Shown in pieces: positions 10,601 through 21,899 of a stretch of 64,000 nt of DNA. This DNA is from Pseudopyrenochaeta lycopersici. Its lineage: Eukaryota; Ascomycota; Dothideomycetes; Pleosporales; Pseudopyrenochaetaceae. The notes under the pieces were generated by a model. It made no database searches. It had not been told where the DNA came from and was given only the letters and a program-made list of their open reading frames with translations. The position numbers and the translations under genes were made by a program. The DNA lies in assembly GCA_003313425.1 (NCBI GenBank), contig NHZP01000001.1, positions 1,550,001 to 1,614,000 on the forward strand, written 5' to 3'. The number at the start of each line of letters is the position of its first letter. The first letter of the stretch is position 1.

Positions 10601-11361
10601 ACCCTGGTAGCCGAACTTTGGGAACTCATGAGCGGTTCGTCTCTTGAAGACTCTTTTAATTCCTTCCAAAGCCGACTGAACGCCTTTTTCCGTCCCTCGC
10701 CATAGAGGAGAGGCATATGAATGTCGAATATGCCTAACATAGAATACATCGCGTCCTCGTCGCGCTTTGTCTTGCGGTTCTCTGCCCATGACATCCGTTC
10801 ATCAACGCTGAATTGACACAAAGGAGCTCCTTGAAGGGCTTGAATAGGAATTCCTGTGATGTCGTGAATTTCCTGTCCCACTGAATTTTTATCCCCAATT
10901 CGCTCGCCTTCCGAGGAAAAGAACTCAACAGACGTTGGAGCAAGAAGCTCCTGGAGCGTCCATCCCCGGGTAAACCACCTGCTCTTCTGGAAAGACAGGT
11001 AGTTTTTGGCGAAGTCACTATTCGACGTGTCGGATAGATACACGTAGCATTTAGCCGCATCCTTGTACCAGCGGAACATAGAGTTAATGGCTTCTGAAAG
11101 TTCCGCACTACTTGATTTGTCGATGCAGCAGGTGTCTACCCAGAAGTAACGGAGGTCGTCTTTTGCAGCTTGCTTTCCGCAGAAGCGAATCTTGTGGTAG
11201 CCGACTTTATTTTTGCCTGTGCCATTTTCTAGGTCTTTGAAGGTAACCTCCTCCTCATCCCTTCCCCACGTGTGGGAAAGAATAGCATATCGTGGGGTGT
11301 TGTTGCCTAGGCGTTCGACCAGGCTGAAGTCACCGCCGTCTTCAATCCGCAAGAGTCGCAT
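7638..11361 (-). CDS. HET / NB-ARC / TPR / ZZ-finger NLR-like protein
   Basis: STAND-type putative incompatibility or immune-like receptor, 1221 residues. Exon 1 is 11361-9957; a 58-bp phase-1 intron (9956-9899, GTAAGC...CACAG) joins to exon 2, 9898-7638. Without splicing the NB-ARC domain would stop at ...QRLWVL. Domains: HET 25-142 (YAILSHTWG 25-33, WVDTCCIDK 74-82, RGWTLQELLAP 132-142); P-loop GLGGMGKT 310-317; Walker B LVVVDNVD 396-403; GSVLITTR 428-435; GLPLA 481-485; eight 42-residue TPRs 702-1038; ZZ-type zinc finger from about 1138, with CxxC pairs at 1138/1141, 1154/1157 and 1163/1166. The ATG is the first after an in-frame stop ten codons upstream. Intact and without RIP, lying between two RIP blocks. 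HET and NB-ARC families act in heterokaryon incompatibility in known cases; the role here is inferred. Confidence 0.93.
8190..9200 (-). repeat. tandem array of eight 126-bp TPR units
   Basis: In-frame coding repeat of the NLR-like gene. Each 42-residue unit reads roughly NNLGxLYxDxGKLDEAEKMY followed by MRALEGYEKxLGAEHxST. This is the kinesin-light-chain-like TPR type. Units 2-7 are nearly identical even in DNA, with differences concentrated at a few residue positions (for example A/K, D/A, L/Q/R after LLY; Y/M/I after EG; A/V before LG). The first and last units are more diverged. Confidence 0.93.
9899..9956 (-). other. intron of the NLR-like gene
   Basis: 58 bp. An alternative acceptor (TAG, 14 bases upstream on the minus strand) gives the wrong frame; using CACAG at 9899 restores the NB-ARC reading from ...RRV to G-HEGDQ and the GLPLA motif. 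Confidence 0.85.
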
Positions 11362-12180
11362 GAGGAGAAAATCGCGAGAGTACTCTAGCTAAGGCATCAC
11401 TAATGTAGATGTAGGCAAGATATGCATAGGTCGAGTAGTCAAAGAACTGCAACTGTGCTAGTCCGCAGGCGTCTTCGAAGAACACTCAAAGCAGCGTTGG
11501 TGGTGATAGTGGGGAAGGCGGCTGCAGAGGGGCTGAGCTGCAACGGTTCAAGTCACGTGGCTGCGTAAGCGTTTCAACAACAAATTCGAACAGTATGAAG
11601 GACGATGTGGCCCGTAACACTGTCAATACTATCAGGAGGATGGCCGACCCCGCTCCGGCCATATGGTTGTCTGCTCGAGCTGTAATAGAGAAGTACCTGC
11701 TTGTTACCGTGGTAAATTCACGTGCGCCAAAGGCGCCAAACAGATATGTAAGTGGGATGCCAAGACTTTCGCTTACGGTGGGGTAGAGTTGGCACCTGGT
11801 CTCAGAAAAGAGCCCACTCAGAAGCGAGCACCCACCAAACTCTCGGATTTCAACCTAAGCGTCCCCAGCATCTTCACGCGGACGTCTCGGACGGCTTGTC
11901 AACCGTAGACTCCTTTTAGCGCCCAAATACCGTTTGCACCAAATTGCATTTAGAGAACAAATGTCGGACTGAGAGTGATCGTAAGATCATCAAGAGCGTC
12001 CAATATGAGTTGGGTCGGATTCCTACATTGACAATATTGGAGGAGCCGAGATTCAAATCTGGGGTACTAGAAACAGACTCCACAGCGGTAAACCAGAATA
12101 GGGGCCATTAATAGCACCGTCTCCCTAACGCCTCGCGTTGCCGAAGAACGCCACTCCCTATCCCGATGAAATAATACGGA
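11362..12180. other. upstream flank of the NLR-like gene, no gene recognised
   Basis: Normal-composition DNA that must contain the minus-strand promoter. A plus-strand frame at 11663-11908 has a short CxxC-containing start (VVCSSCNREV) but no recognisable domain and only a TTG at its start. No other feature seen. Confidence 0.45.
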
Positions 12181-12960
12181 GCGTACAACACGTGACAATC
12201 TACCAATCGGCGACTTTAATGCTTCTCGGCATTGACATGCATCTTATATATAAACAGCTTTTCTTTTCTTTTCCTCTACCCCGCTGCACCCCTTTAAATT
12301 ACTATCGTTACCTCCGTCACCTCCGTCTCTACATTATTCTGCCCTCAGATTCTAAAAATCTCCTCTATACACCTTACTGTCGCCCTACAAAGTTAGTACT
12401 TTTTATCTATACAGTTAGTTATACACCCTATACAGAATATGTTTCTACCGTCTCCCTATACGTAGCATAGACTTTTTAGACTATTTAAAATGTTATAGTC
12501 CTGTTACTACTCCTTTTACGTCCTATTACTACCCTTTTTACAGCCTTTATAGCCTATTATTACTATTTACTTTCTTAACTATCTTAACTACCTAACTTCT
12601 CTCTTACTATTAGTAAGCCCTTATCTATAATATACTATATAGCCTATATAACCTACTATCTACTTACTAATTTTCGTGTAAACTGTCTTAGCGCCCTATA
12701 TTAGCTATATTTATATTACGCTTCTATATATTTATACTTTACTATTTTATTTACAAGTATTAACTTATTATAAGTCTCTCGCGCGTCTTACTATAGGCAC
12801 TATCTTTCCTTTATATTAGATCCTCTACTACTATAGAGGCCTTATTAAACTAAGCTATAAACTTAACCTTAACTATAGCTGTAACTATAACTACTATCCT
12901 TATTATAGCCTAACTTATTATTACCCTCTCTATATAATAGTCTTATAGACAAAGACTTAC
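12181..12960. other. 5' part of Helitron region, non-coding
   Basis: Composition changes to CpA/TpG-poor at about 12300. 12235-12300 has a promoter-like look (TATATATAAACAG followed by a CT-rich tract), as expected ahead of a transposon gene. The Helitron 5' terminus (TC end) was not located. Confidence 0.35.
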
Positions 12961-12962
12961 TT

Positions 12963-15900
12963 ATAGTAGAGCTAAGTAGTTCTATTTCTAATAATAAGGT
13001 AGAGGATAAAGACTTTATTACTGCTATAAATATAATAGCTTTACTAGTTCTAATAGTACTATAGTCTATTCCTCTACTATAATAGCTGCTAGATAGTACC
13101 TACTATAATCTTAGTAGTATGCAGACTTCTTACTTATTCTGCAGCGCCTTTTACTAGCTAGTAGAGTAGAAACTAGACTTAAGCGCTTCTAATCTGCAGT
13201 TTATATCCTACTACTTAGCTAGAGAGGTAGAGCTCTCCTATTTTAAGCTACTACTAACTTTCCTTTATAGCCTCTTTTATAATTCTACTACTATAGCCTA
13301 TTATTTCTATAAAAAGCTCTATACTTATAACTTAGCTTTTACGTTTACTTTACTAGACTGTACGCCTACTAACTATAGCGCACGCAGGGCTAGTGTATAA
13401 GTTTTCTAGATACACAGGGCGCTCTACTACTAGAATAGTTTACTATAAGAGTTACCTAGAACACTACTATAGTACGCTTAGCTATATTTCTATAATCTAT
13501 AGTATACTGCAGACGTCTATTACTAGCAAAATTTACAGCTCTAGCTACCTATATTACGCGGCCTTATAGATATATTATATATAATCTAGAATTTATATAT
13601 CTCTATATACTATATAGCCTATAAGTAGCTATAATAGTCTACTTTAGATGCCTGTATTATTCTTACTAGTAGTCTTACTTTAGCCCTAGAAATAGGTGCT
13701 AATTACTACTATAAGAATATCCTTACTAGTAATAAAGTTACTCTTATTATTCTAGATACTGTAGTAGCTAAGTTAGCCTATCTACTTATGCTAGCTACTT
13801 ATAATTTATCTTTATTTTATTATATAAGCGCTGCTTATGCGTCTTATATACTATTACACTACGTTCTTATATTTCTATATAGAGACTGTAGCTAGACCCT
13901 AGGCCTAATACTTCTTAACTATAAGAATACTTATAAGAGAACGTCTCTTTTGTAGTAGACTTATTATTAGTATTACTTACACCTGCGCCTTAGCTAAACT
14001 ACTATCCTGTTTTAGTATTATTAGCTATTTTAGTAGTATATTATTAATATCTAGGTAATCTATAATTAGGCCTAGCTTAAGTAGGTCTAAAATAACTAGA
14101 TACAGCTCCGCGCAGAGGTATATAGTAGTATTGCAGATACTGTTCTATAGAATAATAGTTCTACAGTAGTAGTTAGGCGCTGTACTATATTACCTTCTTC
14201 TTACTTAGGAAGCTTATAGTTTATAAGTTAGTACTACTAAGACTCTATAGTAATTATTCGCTGTTTTAGGCGCCCTATACTATTTATTACTTTTACTACT
14301 AGCTCTTACTAGCTAGAAGTTATTTATAAGCTCTGTACAGGTAAAACAGGCCTAAATTAGCCTAATCTAGTCTACTATGCGTTTTATTTAAAAGTTAAGT
14401 AGCTACTTATGCTTATAAAAAGCTATGCTACGTTTAGTACTTATCTTAGTTATATTTATATAATTAAGTACTAGAAACGCGGGCTTCTATATATCTACCT
14501 TCTACTCTTTCTTATACTACAGGACTGTAAGGCCTTTACTAACCTTATTACGATTAATACTACTATCTATATAGAGATCCTACTACTATAAGATAATCCT
14601 AATAGGTTACTTACTAAAGTTATTTAGTTATTTATACTTTATAGGCTTTATAGTAAGTATAATCCTAGGGCGCTATATATAGTACTTTAGTTGCACAGTC
14701 TTCTACTACAGTACTTAAAGAACTTTCCTAAGAAGTACTACTTTACTACTATTATCTATAAAGATAGCTATCTAGAATATTAGCGCTGTAATAATAGCTA
14801 TACGCTAACTATAAAGTGTAAGGGGCGCTTTATTACTCTTAATAACTGCTAGGTTATTCTGTATTATCTACTATTCTTTTATTACTTTTAGGCTTATATT
14901 AACGTAGAGGTCTATAGTATAATATATATAATTAAGTATGTATATAAGTATATTTATAAGGGTACTAACTACATAGTACTATCTATTACAGATAAAGATA
15001 AAGTATAGTAGTACTTAAACAGCTAGTATATAAGTCTGTCTAAGGCTATTTAGTAGTTATTTAAGTTCCCTATTTATATAGAGCGTCCTTCTATTATCTT
15101 ACTAGCTATTTATTTACTTAATTAGTAGCTACTTTACTTTCTAGAAACAGCTTTTATAGCAGACTTTACACGCTGTCTAGAGCTATCTATAACTACGCTT
15201 ACAGCCTTTTTTTAGTATAACTAGGCGTATAGTAATAGCTGTACTATCCTATACTAGGACTTTCTATCCCGCTTTATATAGTACTAGCTAACGTGTACTT
15301 AGCGTCCTTAGTAGTAAGGTTTTATAATTAGCTGTATATACTTTTATAATCTGCTGCAGGGTAAGCAGTACTATCTATAGCTTCTTCTTACTGTTGTTTG
15401 CGAGCTAACTTCTTATACTAACCTTTGCATATTTAATAGTGTTATTTATGCAACCTTTTAGGCTGCTGCTGCTGCTTACGGCCTGCTACAGTATAATAGG
15501 GACTAAGTTACCTATTTCTAGAGTGCTATTCTATTTACTACTAGCTTAGTTTTACAGTCCTTTTTTATTACTACTCTTCTTACTAGACCTATTACTAACC
15601 CTCTTACTATCTAGACTACCTTCTATATAGATATATGTGACGATCTTCCTCCTATTATAGTAGCACTTACTGTCTCTACTAATACAGACGCCTACTTTAA
15701 TTATAGTCTTTACTTTATTACTAGTCTTCTTACTAACTCTAGAAAGTACCTTTCTAACTTCTCTTTGCTATTATAGTAGTATAACTAGGGCTTATAGTCT
15801 AGTAATTAGCTTTTAGCTATAGAGCTAGCTTATAATATTAAAGTAGAGGATACTATCTTTTAAGATACGTTTAATATCCTAAATCTTAATTAGTCTACTA

Positions 15901-17330
15901 TATTTAACGCTGTTATAACTACTATTTACAATACGCCTACTACTATATACTTTTTTATCTAGAGTCTAGTAGGTACTAGAAAGACTTACCTTTAGCACTA
16001 CTTCTACGCCTACTACTATTCTCTTAGAAAGGCTGGTTTATACGTTGCGTCTTCTAGAATTACTACTATCCTTCTTCCTAGCAGCTGCACTACCTACTCT
16101 TATTTCTAGATCCTACTAGACATCTATAAGGATATAATCTACTCTATCTCTCTAGCTTCTAATCTTAGTTATTTACTACGTGTAGCTATACTTATTATCT
16201 AGGATAAGGTGCCTATGCAGCACTACTACTACTTTAAGGCGGTTTATTAAATACTCTAGGACGTCTGTAATTTAACTACGTTATTTAGCAGCCTACCTAT
16301 AGTCTTTAGCAGTAACTTTACTTAAATTCTACTAGTTATTTATTATAGTTAGCAGCCCGCTATTATGTCTGCCTGCCTTTAGTAGTCCTCTCTTATCTAG
16401 CTAGAATTAACTATCCTCTATTTACGCTAAAATATGCAGGTACTTTCTAGCGTAGAGAACACCTGTTTTATAGCCTAAGCGCGCACGCTAGCTACGCTAT
16501 AAATAAATAGATCTATTATTCTTCTCTCTTAGTTAATAGTCTTCTATAGTCTAATAGACTTTCTTACTTATATTTACTTACTAGATTATTTCTAGCGTGC
16601 TATTATAGACTAGCAGGAGTTTAGTAGTTACGCTATACTTACTATATATAATAATAGTATAGCTGTAATTAATTATAAGCTGTTATAGGTGTTTCCTAGT
16701 AGAGCTGTAGAGTTGCTATCTATTAATATAGCTAAGGTTAAAGATACTACTAATTAGGATATCTTACCTACAGAGCTTTTACAGTTATTTAAACTGCCTA
16801 GTCTCTTGCTATTATAGTTACTGCTAAAGGTTAGCGCCCTAGTAATTCTCTTATAGAACTTATACTTAAAGTAGAGCCTGTGTAATAGAACTTATTTAGT
16901 TATTACTTAGATCTCTCCTTATTACTTTAAAGCGCAGATCTTATCTAGTAAATTTATAGGCTAGTTATATTTTCTTTCCTATATAAAGCTTACGTCTACT
17001 AATAGAGAGTTACTCTTTATAGTTACTTATATTTAGTTTCCTATCTATTTATCCTTTATAATTACTATAAATAAGTTATAAGGCTAGTTACTATCTACTA
17101 TTAGGGTTAACTTTTAACACGCAGTCTTTACGTATAGCTAGCTTTACGTTGTAATATCTTATGTTACTACTATAGTAAGCCTGTCTCTTCTTCTTGTCAG
17201 ATTGTCAGAAACAAGGTGCGTGCCCCGAAAGAGTATGCTGTTAGATCTACAGCACAGCAGCGAGGGTACGCAATACTGTATTGTAGCACAAAGCTCAGGT
17301 GTAACCACTGGGCGCACACACACTCCATAA
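12963..17330 (+). pseudogene. Helitron Rep/helicase, RIP-inactivated
   Basis: Rolling-circle transposon protein, followed in one frame from 12963 to the TAA at 17328-17330 with many TAG/TAA stops that revert to Q or W. Order: N-terminal CxxC-type block (about 13110-13215); Helitron N-terminal block ending YAQLYFYN (about 13330-13500); Rep domain 13990-14970, in which the HUH site GLPHxHxLLFL reads GLLYIYLLLFL (14481-14513), both His codons having become Tyr; CKGRFITLNNC (14817-14849) and KYVYKYIYKG (about 14933-14963); PIF1-like helicase 15850-17190 with the P-loop as VGTRKT (15969-15986), PMQH, and INKLQGQ...QLYVVISYVT near the end. No frameshift was seen, so decay is by transition only. The 3' hairpin/CTRR end was not found. 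Confidence 0.85.
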
Positions 17331-17603
17331 AAAGAGAAAAAGAGGGAACAAGAATGAAGACAATCAATTCTCATCCATCCACTCTAACCAAAACATGCAT
17401 TAAATTCTGACACTTCTACTTCTTATAAGTATAGTACTTCTATCCTCTACTATAGACCTGTAAGCCTCCTATACTATTTTAAATATTATATATCTAGAGG
17501 TTCTTTTATAGTATCTTTCCTTTTACTATAAATAGTCCCGCTTACTCTTACTTTACTACCTTACTTTCTTCTTATTTCTACTTATAATTTATCTTTACTA
17601 CTT

Positions 17604-17655
<52 letters not shown>

Positions 17656-18029
17656 CGCTGCCGCCGCCCCTATGCCTTAGTCCCGCTGCGTTGCCTCCCG
17701 CCGTGCCGCTGCTGCTGCTGCTGCTGCCACTCCTGTTTCTTACCGTCGCGGTACGTTTTCCTTCTTTTTACTGCCTTAATACTGTATTAATAGTTTTAGC
17801 TCTGCGCTGCGTTGTCTGCTTACTCTGTAATTTAGCGGATAATTTAGAGGTGTTAGTAGAGGAGGAGGAGGAGGATGAGCTCTAGGTTTTTTTTTTAGGT
17901 GTATAATATAACTACGGGTGTATAATATAATATTTGGGGGTTCTTTTTATACCTTTACGCTCTGTAACTGTAATATCTATGATTTACGGTGCTATGTTTC
18001 GCTTATTAACACGCTAAGGGAATATACCA
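17331..18029. other. Helitron 3' flank with low-complexity DNA
   Basis: 17331-17410 is unmutated; 17411-17600 is RIP-like; then a CTA microsatellite, a CTG run and a GAG/GGA run. A 64-codon frame at 17691-17885 is low-complexity (poly-Leu, then poly-Glu) and is not called as a gene. Confidence 0.45.
17604..17655. repeat. (CTA)n microsatellite, about 17 units
   Basis: 52 bases of uninterrupted CTA/TAC repeat, followed by GCC/GCT-rich sequence and a second short (CTG)n tract at 17707-17727. Confidence 0.95.
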
Positions 18030-18310
18030 CTAAGCTTGGCCTGCTGGCCTATTCACTGGCATCATTCGTAACCAAGCCGCACAATAACTCTGCTTCACCG
18101 ACACTTCGTCTTTGATGTTCAGCCAGAATATCGCCGAATAGTTGTCTCGATGGGCCTTGGCGTATGCAATCGCCAGCTGCGTCTTCCCGATCCCGCCTAG
18201 GCCATGCAGATGACTGCTTGACGACCGGTGCCCTCGTTGAGCGCCTTGTGCATCGCAGCGAGCTCTGCTTGAAGCGACTACAACTCTGCGCACACCTTGC
18301 TCTCTGCTGT
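18030..18310 (-). pseudogene. NB-ARC P-loop fragment of an NLR-like gene
   Basis: The minus strand encodes HLHGLGGIGKTQLAIAYAK and continues to FWLNIKDEVSVKQS, the canonical start of a fungal NB-ARC domain (P-loop GLGGIGKT). The preceding residues (HKALNEGTGRQAVI) lie in another frame; the join needs one extra base near 18203, so a 1-base deletion has broken the frame. Homology ends after KQS. No CpA decay is evident: this is deletion/rearrangement damage, not RIP. Confidence 0.75.
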
Positions 18311-18544
18311 AGTTTCGTAATAGTCGTGTGCTGTGGGTAATCCTTAATATCTACGCACTTTTGCACCTAAAGATTACCTTTGTATCGTCACTTCCGCGCT
18401 TAGCTTACAGAGAGCCTGCTTTCATTGCAAAATAGACTTCTGCCGCCTTGATACTACTATCACATTTTCTTGTTATAAAAACTTATAGTACTAAGAAGCT
18501 ACTATCAGCCCTGTAGCTGCTATCGTACGAAGATTCATGCATAG

Positions 18545-18742
18545 TCATTCATTGTGTGCAGCTGCATCGTGCATAGGCTCGATTGGTATAACATCGCTGT
18601 CTTCTACGATCTGCGTCGCCGCGCGCCTTGTCCGGCAAGTGACGAGGATTGAGCCGTGGCTGCTTGGGGGTAGATAGCTTGAGATGTGCTGCTGGAGGCC
18701 GCTGCTACCGGCGCCGCCATCTATGTATCCGTTAGCCTGCAT
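18545..18742 (-). pseudogene. NB-ARC distal fragment (RNBS-B region)
   Basis: The minus-strand frame reads ISSYLPPSSHGSILVTCRTR and on to VIPIEPMHDAAA, the region after Walker B in fungal NLRs. In the minus-strand direction it lies upstream of the P-loop fragment at 18030-18310, the reverse of normal domain order, so the two cannot be exons of one normal gene. No start, intron or downstream repeats are recognisable. Confidence 0.65.
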
Positions 18743-20050
18743 ACTCTGGCTAATGCTTGGTGGCGGAGAGAGAACACCAGCATCGTCGGCATTGTCGAGT
18801 CTGCGTTTTCAGAAGGACTAGCCGACCCGGTCGCGGAGATCTCGGGGGCGAGGGTTTATCCAGCACGCTATTATGTAGCACATTCATTTTAAGAGCATGT
18901 TTTGATCAATTGCAAGCGGGCAGTCTCCTGAGCTCATCAAATAACTATGAATAAAAATACTGCGGCTTACCGGCTCGATGCGTGGAATTCACATCTTAGG
19001 CTGACGCAGTGCAGCAAGAAGGCTGGTCGGAGAATAACCCTCTCGAAGACTAACCGTAGAACTATAACAATAGTTAGCTGTGATCGCTATGAGCAGTTTG
19101 GCGTACTGTACGAGCATTTTGAGTGCGTGGGTAATGAAGCGCGTTCTGGGTAGCAGTTGCCATCGGACCGGACACGCGTAGACAATTTTCCTAAAACAGC
19201 GATCAGTTAAAATAGCTGAGATTGAGGTAAAATCACTAAATACTAGGAGAACTGGCCATGACCGAGAGCGCGTGGCTGCAGTCATGTAGACTAGATGCGA
19301 TTATCAACCCTGGTTCTTGTCGCCAATTACAGAGGGGTTTGATTGCGACAAACCGCTCTGTCTAGCCTAGCGACGCAGACTGTAGAAGCCCTGGTGCGTT
19401 CCTCGCAAACAGACTTCGTTGCGTCGCTGTTCACTCTTCTTCCAGGGCGAGCGAGACTAGAGTAAGGGTCAGAGGGCGTTGATCCTTCACGGAAGTTTAC
19501 TTACAAAGCAGTCTGTGATCGCGTCTTCGAAACGGTTCGCATGCCTGAGCGCTTGTACAGGGGTTTAGCGTCACACCTCAGCAAGAGTGCCGCATGTATG
19601 AGCTTCATTAAGGCCTTGGTGCATGGAATGATGTTGATCGTTGTACCACTTCTGGATGCTGTTGCGCCTGGTCTACAGAGTGTGAGCGAATAGCCCCCTG
19701 TGCAGCGATTCATTGCTGTGCCACATGATGGTTACATAGGCAGGGTGAGCCTTGTCTGTATATAACAGGCATCTCAAGGGAAGACATGGTCAAGGGTTGC
19801 GTTGTTCGGAGGCGCTGAAGAGAGCTGTCCTGTGTGCTGAGAGGTGAGGTGTTTCCTCATGTGTGTAAGCCCACGATGAGCCCGTGTAGACAGTGGCCGT
19901 GAATCCTTGCTTATAGCTACACAGGGATACTGCGCATTGTTGCTTCATAACTAAGGAGGGATCAATAATCTGCTATGTAACAAGGCGAAGTCCATGTAGC
20001 AGACTGTCTCGTTGTCACAATAAAGAGCATAGGTTATATCGTGGGACTAG
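18743..20050. other. unmutated DNA without recognised genes
   Basis: About 1.3 kb of normal-composition sequence. Frames at 18989-19285 and 19501-19713 (minus) have no known domain or splice structure. It may be further degraded remains of the neighbouring NLR locus, but I cannot show this. Confidence 0.4.
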
Positions 20051-20869
20051 TAGGGGCTGATTAACCTCTTTTTCTTATTACCTAAAATACTCCTAAGCAT
20101 CTCAGGGGCCATATATTATGCAGCCTAAGCGGCTGAGCCCCTCGCTCATGTTCGGTGACTACAACTCCCGCTATATACTCTGCGTTTTAAAGACGTTATA
20201 ATCCCGCGGTCTTAGAATAAGAGGGCAGTAAGTAATAGCCTCTAATAGCAATACTATATGCTAGATTACGTAGATAGACTATTCTAGGAGAAAATAGCCT
20301 ACTAATATAAATAATTATCTTTAATTATTCTTAACCCTACTCTAGATACTACACCTTATATATTTGTAATAGACCTAGACATGTGCGCTTACCTAAATCT
20401 ACTGTAGCATAGCATCTCTTAAATAGATGCCTTTCTTTCCTATATAAAACCTTTTACTTATCTAATTATAACTCTTATAAAGACTAAATTTATTTAATAT
20501 TACTTACTATTAATATACCCTTTAACTTTAGTATCTTATATAACGTTCTTAACTAACTAAACTAAAACATACTAGAAAATTATTAAGAATATATAATACC
20601 CTAAGTCTTATTACTAAAATAGTTATTTCTTAGTTTAATAAGTATAATAAATTAATTCTATAAGAAGGATAAAGAGCTATTACTTTCTTATTGTATCTAT
20701 TTCTACTATTTCTAGAGTAGAGAGTAGACTATATCTTTAATTTATAAAAAAATTACTTTAAATTAATTATTAAGTAAGCTTAAAGGCTTAGTAAAATATA
20801 TTTAAAGTAATTATAAAGTTAAAAGACTAGAGATAGTACTAACTTTATATCTTATATTAAGTACTTAAT
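20051..20869. other. unassigned RIP-like repeat DNA
   Basis: CpA/TpG-depleted sequence ending at the LTR of element E. No protein homology could be followed in any frame. Confidence 0.4.
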
Positions 20870-21077
20870 TGTTACGATTCTGCTGAGACCCTGTCCCAGC
20901 GGCCTAAACGGGACCTCATGCACATTGGACAGACAACCGAGATCACGTGACGTGCTCAGTTAATTAGTATAATTAGTAGCACTAAGCATACTAGGTATAC
21001 TAAGTAACCTACATAATCCCTATATATATAGATTACTATAATAAACTCTTATAGGTTATTATATTTAACTTAATATT
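20870..21077 (+). repeat. 5' LTR of element E, first piece
   Basis: Starts TGTTACGATTCTG. Its last ~90 bases (TATATAGATTACTATAATAA onward) match the middle of the B and D LTRs; the first ~120 bases do not. Interrupted by element B at the ATATT target site. Confidence 0.7.
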
Positions 21078-21274
21078 TGTTACGACCTAAGAATGTACCG
21101 AGGGACAGCCGCCTTAAGAAGCCCCGCCGCCTGGTACGTGCGCCAAAGCACAGGGCTGCACCTAAGGAACACGTGACTCGTCACGAGTCTTACAGTCTTA
21201 GGAATCTTACACGCTGACGTACAGTCTCTATATAAGACTCGCTAAGAACAGTATAGTCTTATAAGACTCCTTAT
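21078..21274 (+). repeat. 5' LTR of Gypsy B, first piece
   Basis: Begins TGTTACGACC; continues at 28009-28243 beyond the inserted A1. Together 432 bp, the same as the 3' LTR. Confidence 0.88.
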
Positions 21275-21524
21275 TGTAATGGGCTGCGCCCTTTAAGCAG
21301 GAGAGGCTTCGCTACTATCGCACGGGGAAAGAACTCCTTAATCTCCTCTGCCCCCTTTTCTTATTAGCTCGTACAAGTTAGCAGCTAGAGGAGCACGTTC
21401 CTCTTCGCTCGTACGAACATATATATATATCCTCTAAGGATACCTGTAACCTCTTCTCTATCTTTCTCCTTCTGTAGTATAGGATAAATGCACACTTGTT
21501 AGTTAGGCCTCTTCGCCTATAACA
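21275..21524 (+). repeat. 5' LTR of Gypsy A1
   Basis: TGTAATGGGCTGCGCC...CTATAACA. The same LTR occurs at 27752, 48791 (solo) and 57866. Confidence 0.93.
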
Positions 21525-21899
21525 TAAGGAGAAAGATTAATAACCTAAAAAAAATAATGGACAGACACTAAGGGCCCTTAAACTAACAAGCGTACGAGCT
21601 ATAATAATAAGAGCACCAGATGCAGATAACAGGAGCCTTAGGACAGTAGTAACACTAGCTGCACTAGCACGCACCTTAGCAACACTAGTTGTATCAGCAC
21701 GACCCCTGACAACTACGTAATAACTAACCCTTAGCAGAAGATCTATTAGTAACAGTTAACTCCTTACGAGACAGCCTTAACGAGTTAGCTAGTTAATAGT
21801 AGAGCTAGCTGTACGAGTTATTGCAGAACTAAGTTTAAGAGCTAAAGAACTTAGTTGCTGAATTAAGCAGTGCACAGACAGCACGCATAGTCTCTACCC

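Noticed and set aside
10274..10789. 171-codon minus-strand frame in the NB-ARC exon
   Set aside because: Alternative frame of the NLR-like gene.
11663..11908. 81-codon frame with a CxxC start
   Set aside because: Begins at TTG, no known zinc-finger spacing, no splice partners visible.
17604..17655. Possible CRISPR-like or satellite array
   Set aside because: Simple trinucleotide microsatellite without spacers.
17691..17885. Low-complexity ORF (poly-Leu then poly-Glu)
   Set aside because: Produced by trinucleotide repeats; no conserved sequence.
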